From CAIYMF01 sp943329595 (GTDB taxonomy: Bacteria; Actinomycetota; Actinomycetes; S36-B12; CAIYMF01), in contig CALQEM020000142.1 in assembly GCA_943329595.2 (NCBI GenBank), positions 1 to 9,101 of the forward strand: 9,101 bases of DNA, given 5' to 3'. Made by a program: the position numbers and the translations under genes. The notes under the pieces were generated by a model that searched no databases, was not told where the DNA came from, and saw only the letters and a list, made by a program, of their open reading frames with translations. Shown one piece after another: positions 6,266 to 9,101 of the stretch (position 1 is the stretch's first letter; the number at the start of each line of letters is the position of its first letter).

Positions 6266-7297
6266 ATGACCGTCACAGCAGGCGTTGCGGGAGCCTCGGG
6301 CTACGCGGGGGGAGAGTTGCTACGGCTGCTCGCCTCCCATCCCACCCTCACGATTGGGGCGGTGACGGCTGCCTCCAACGCTGGCCAACGAGTCAGCGCG
6401 GTGCATCCTCACCTCACCGGAGTGATCGACCAGGAGTTCGCACCCACTACGGCCGACGCCCTCGCGGGCGCCGACATCGTCTTCACCGCCCTTCCGCACG
6501 GCGAAAGCGCGGCGCTGGTGCGCACCCTGCCCGCATCCCTTCCGATCGTCGACCTCGGTGCCGACTTCCGCCTGCTCAGCCCCGCTGCCTGGGCCACGTA
6601 CTACGGCGGAGACCACGCAGGAACATGGCAGTACGGCCTGCCAGAGCTTGGTCACATGCGTGCTGCGATCGCGTCGGCCCAGCGAGTCGCAAATCCAGGC
6701 TGCTACGCCACGTCGGTGGCTCTCGGCCTCGCGCCGCTGCTCGCAGCCGGGCTCGTCGAGCCGTCCGACATCGTGGTGGTCGCGGCCAGCGGCACCACGG
6801 GCGCTGGCCGCAGTGCCAAGGTCGAACTGCTGGCCAGCGAAGTGATGGGCAGCATGAGTGCCTACAAGGTAGGCGGTTTGCACCAGCACACCCCCGAGAT
6901 GGAGCAGACCCTCGGAATGGCCGCGGGTGAGCAGGTGACCCTCAGCTTCACGCCGATGCTTGCTCCCATGCCCCGAGGGATCCTTGCGACGTGCACCGCC
7001 CGACTGTCGGAGGGAGTCACCGCAGGCGTGCTTCGCGAGGCGATGCGCGCGGCCTACTCGCATGAGGGGTTCGTGCACCTTCTCCCCGAGGGCTCCTGGC
7101 CCCGCACCGCCTACACTCTCGGCTCCAATGCGGTACACCTGCAGGTCGCAGCCGACACCCACTCGGGCCGTGCGGTCGTGGTCGTGGCTCTCGACAATCT
7201 GGTGAAGGGCGCGGCCGGGCAGGCGGTGCAGAACGGGAACCTGATGCTGGGTCTGCCCGAGGCCGCCGGGCTCACCTCCATGGGGGTCGCGCCATGA
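6266..7297 (+). CDS. argC: N-acetyl-gamma-glutamyl-phosphate reductase
   Basis: Third step from glutamate to ornithine: NADPH-dependent reduction of N-acetylglutamyl phosphate to the semialdehyde, in the cytoplasm. 343 residues, normal length. The N-terminal Rossmann domain has G9-A-S-G12-Y-A-G15 for NADP binding. The catalytic cysteine is C146 in the conserved NPGCYAT block, and the catalytic His region is H206-Q-H208-T-P-E. GTTGAGRSAK and LAPMPRGIL are further family signatures. It is the first gene of the arg operon, directly behind a leaderless promoter with an overlapping operator, and its stop overlaps the argJ start (ATGA). No irregularity is seen. Confidence 0.98.
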   Translation: MTVTAGVAGASGYAGGELLRLLASHPTLTIGAVTAASNAGQRVSAVHPHLTGVIDQEFAPTTADALAGADIVFTALPHGESAALVRTLPASLPIVDLGADFRLLSPAAWATYYGGDHAGTWQYGLPELGHMRAAIASAQRVANPGCYATSVALGLAPLLAAGLVEPSDIVVVAASGTTGAGRSAKVELLASEVMGSMSAYKVGGLHQHTPEMEQTLGMAAGEQVTLSFTPMLAPMPRGILATCTARLSEGVTAGVLREAMRAAYSHEGFVHLLPEGSWPRTAYTLGSNAVHLQVAADTHSGRAVVVVALDNLVKGAAGQAVQNGNLMLGLPEAAGLTSMGVAP

Positions 7298-8445
7298 GCG
7301 TTACCGCAGCCGAAGGCTTCCGGGCAGCGGGCGTCACCGCCGGACTCAAGGCCAGCGGTGCCCACGATGTCGCTCTTGTGGTGAGCGACGGCCCTGAGTT
7401 TGGAGTTGCCGCGGTGTTCACCACGAACCGGGTGAAGGCCGCCCCCGTGCTGTGGTCGCAGCGCTGTGCCGAGGTGGGGAGCACCCGCGCGGTAGTTCTC
7501 AACTCTGGCGGTGCCAACGCCTGCACCGGCCCTGAGGGATTCCAAGACACCCATCGCACTGCCGAGCATGTAGCGGCAGCGCTCGGGGTCGGGGCCATCG
7601 ACGTACTCGTGTGCAGCACGGGGCTGATCGGCGAGCGGCTTCCGATGAACCTCCTGCTGGCGGGCGTCGACGAAGCCGCCGCTGCACTCTCGATCACGGG
7701 CGGCGCTGACGCGGCGCGCGCCATCATGACCACCGACTCGGTGCCCAAGACTGCGGTCGCATCGCGGGGCGGAGTGACGGTGGGGGGCATGGCCAAGGGC
7801 GCCGGAATGCTCGCCCCCGGGTTGGCCACCATGCTGGTGGTGCTCACCACCGATGCAAGTGCCACCGCGGCGGAACTCGATGTCGCCCTGCGGGGCGCTA
7901 CCCGGGTGAGCTTCGACCGGCTCGACTCCGACGGGTGTATGTCGACCAACGACACGGTGATCCTGATGGCCAGCGGCGCTTCGGGTACCCAGCCCGACCA
8001 CGCACTGCTGGCGGAACTGGTCACCGACGTGTGCCAGAGCCTCGCGCGCCAACTGCTTGCCGACGCCGAGGGTGCGAGCAAGGACATCGCGATTCGGGTC
8101 TGTTCCGCGGCCAGTGAAGACGACGCCGTCACCGTGGGTCGAGCCGTGTCGCGGAGCAACCTCTTCAAGTGCGCCATCACAGGCGAGGACCCCAACTGGG
8201 GGCGAGTGCTCGCAGCCGTGGGAACCACCGATGCTGCCTTCTCGCCCGACCGCATCGGTGTCGCAATTAACGGTGTCTGGGTGTGTCGCGCGGGCTCGGT
8301 CGGCGACGACCGCGCACTTGTCGATATGAGCGGACGCGCGGTCGAGGTGACCATCGACCTGGGGGAGGGTTCGTGCGAGGCGACGATTCTCACCAATGAC
8401 CTCACCGCCGCCTACGTGCACGAGAACTCGGCGTACTCGACATGA
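7294..8445 (+). CDS. argJ: Bifunctional glutamate N-acetyltransferase / ornithine acetyltransferase
   Basis: Moves the acetyl group from N-acetylornithine to glutamate, closing the cyclic arginine pathway; some ArgJ enzymes also make N-acetylglutamate from acetyl-CoA. 383 residues, normal length. The precursor cuts itself between A178 and T179 in the block KGAGMLAPGLATML, and T179 becomes the N-terminal nucleophile of the beta chain. Other family blocks are FTTNRVKAAPV near the N-terminus, NSGGANACTG (70-79) in the oxyanion region, SFDRLDSDGCMSTNDTV, and the C-terminal TNDLTAAYVHENSAYST. Both ends overlap neighbours by ATGA, so translation is coupled. Whether it can also use acetyl-CoA cannot be told from sequence. 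Confidence 0.98.
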   Translation: MSVTAAEGFRAAGVTAGLKASGAHDVALVVSDGPEFGVAAVFTTNRVKAAPVLWSQRCAEVGSTRAVVLNSGGANACTGPEGFQDTHRTAEHVAAALGVGAIDVLVCSTGLIGERLPMNLLLAGVDEAAAALSITGGADAARAIMTTDSVPKTAVASRGGVTVGGMAKGAGMLAPGLATMLVVLTTDASATAAELDVALRGATRVSFDRLDSDGCMSTNDTVILMASGASGTQPDHALLAELVTDVCQSLARQLLADAEGASKDIAIRVCSAASEDDAVTVGRAVSRSNLFKCAITGEDPNWGRVLAAVGTTDAAFSPDRIGVAINGVWVCRAGSVGDDRALVDMSGRAVEVTIDLGEGSCEATILTNDLTAAYVHENSAYST

Positions 8446-9101
8446 GGACCACGATCACCGCCGAGCAGGCACTCGCGAAGGCAGGCGAACTGGCCCAGGC
8501 GCTGCCGTGGCTCGAGCGCTTCCGTGGCGCCACCGTGGTGCTCAAATACGGCGGCAACGCGATGGTCGATCCAGCGCTCGCTGCCGGCTTCGCGGCCGAT
8601 GTCGTGTTCCTTCGACTTGTCGGACTCCGGCCGGTAGTGGTGCACGGCGGCGGACCCCAGATCACCTCCATGCTCAACCGGCTCGGCGTGGCCAGCGAGT
8701 TCCGCGGGGGGCTTCGCGTCACGACCCCCGAGGCCATGGACGTCGTGCGCATGGTGCTCACCGGACAGGTTCAGCGCGACATCGTGGGAATGCTCAACTC
8801 TCATGGGCCGTGGGCTGTGGGGCTCTCGGGCGAAGACGCGCACCTCTTCACGGCTGAACGCCGAGGAACCGTCATCGACGGCGAGCCGGTCGACCTCGGC
8901 CTCGTCGGCGACGTGGTGTCGGTTCGCCCCGACTTCGTGCTGGGGCTGCTCGACCAGGGGCTAATTCCCGTGGTGTCGAGCATTGGCGTAGGAGACGACG
9001 GACAGGTGTACAACGTCAACGCCGATACGGCGTCGTCTGCCCTTGCTGTAGCGCTGGGAGCCCGCAAGCTCGTCGTCCTCACCGACGTCGCCGGCCTCTA
9101 C
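8442..9101 (+). CDS. argB: Acetylglutamate kinase (3'-truncated by window edge)
   Basis: Second step of ornithine synthesis: ATP-dependent phosphorylation of N-acetylglutamate, usually the step inhibited by arginine in organisms with the cyclic pathway. 220 codons are visible of the roughly 290-300 usual; the frame is open at the right edge, with no stop. ATG 8442 overlaps the argJ stop (ATGA). Amino-acid-kinase motifs seen: KYGGNAM with K35 contacting ATP, the glycine-rich HGGGPQI (H68-I74) that holds the phosphoryl groups, a substrate region with GQVQRDIV, the LVGDVV segment, and NVNADTA (from 191), followed by LTDVAGLY. The N-terminal helix before the kinase core (about 1-30), which serves arginine-sensitive hexamers in other bacteria, is present in length, suggesting feedback inhibition. 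The C-terminal part cannot be judged. Confidence 0.97.
   Translation, partial: MRTTITAEQALAKAGELAQALPWLERFRGATVVLKYGGNAMVDPALAAGFAADVVFLRLVGLRPVVVHGGGPQITSMLNRLGVASEFRGGLRVTTPEAMDVVRMVLTGQVQRDIVGMLNSHGPWAVGLSGEDAHLFTAERRGTVIDGEPVDLGLVGDVVSVRPDFVLGLLDQGLIPVVSSIGVGDDGQVYNVNADTASSALAVALGARKLVVLTDVAGLY

Noticed and set aside
1..9101. Mobile elements, CRISPR arrays, tRNA or rRNA genes
   Set aside because: No transposase or integrase motifs, regularly spaced repeats, or tRNA/rRNA-like sequence were seen; nearly all of the window is occupied by the genes listed.

Overview
The window is GC-rich chromosomal DNA with almost no non-coding space. All genes are on the + strand. Gene content and order (TrmH-family rRNA methyltransferase, then pheS, pheT, argC, argJ, argB) are those of an actinobacterial chromosome: Mycobacterium tuberculosis has the same backbone, tsnR ... 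pheS-pheT ... argC-argJ-argB. Promoters with a TANNNT -10 box 6-7 nt before an ATG and no Shine-Dalgarno (leaderless starts at pheS and argC) also fit Actinomycetota. A high-GC group such as Micrococcales is my guess at the order; I cannot fix genus or species.

Layout. Nucleotides 1-695 hold the 3' part of a SpoU/TrmH 2'-O-methyltransferase gene cut by the left edge. A 158-nt spacer (696-853) follows with two strong stem-loops, one with an 8-bp perfect stem and one with a 16-bp stem containing two G-T pairs. Next come two tandem paralogues (854-1618 and 1712-2560; 254 and 282 aa), about two-thirds identical over 194 aligned residues without a gap. I do not recognise a named family. Both keep an H-x-D ... 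H ... R pattern and a segment that resembles the distal-His/Arg part of aspartyl/asparaginyl beta-hydroxylases, so they may be Fe(II)/2-oxoglutarate-type oxygenases. They are the least ordinary part of the window.

Nucleotides 2649-6235 carry pheS and pheT, the two subunits of phenylalanyl-tRNA synthetase, overlapping by one base (TGATG). pheS has a probable leaderless promoter. Nucleotides 6266-9101 carry the start of an arginine biosynthesis operon, argC-argJ-argB, each pair overlapping by ATGA; argB runs off the right edge. A 22-bp imperfect palindrome at 6238-6259, probably an ArgR operator (ARG box), covers the -10 box of the leaderless argC promoter.

How the genes work together. pheS/pheT and the methyltransferase serve translation. 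ArgJ (acetyl transfer from acetylornithine to glutamate), ArgB (phosphorylation) and ArgC (reduction) form the cyclic acetylated route from glutamate to ornithine. The paralogous pair sits in the slot between the methyltransferase and pheS, which also holds unrelated genes in M. tuberculosis, so it looks like lineage-specific cargo in a conserved neighbourhood. I see no mobile element, CRISPR array, tRNA or rRNA in the window.
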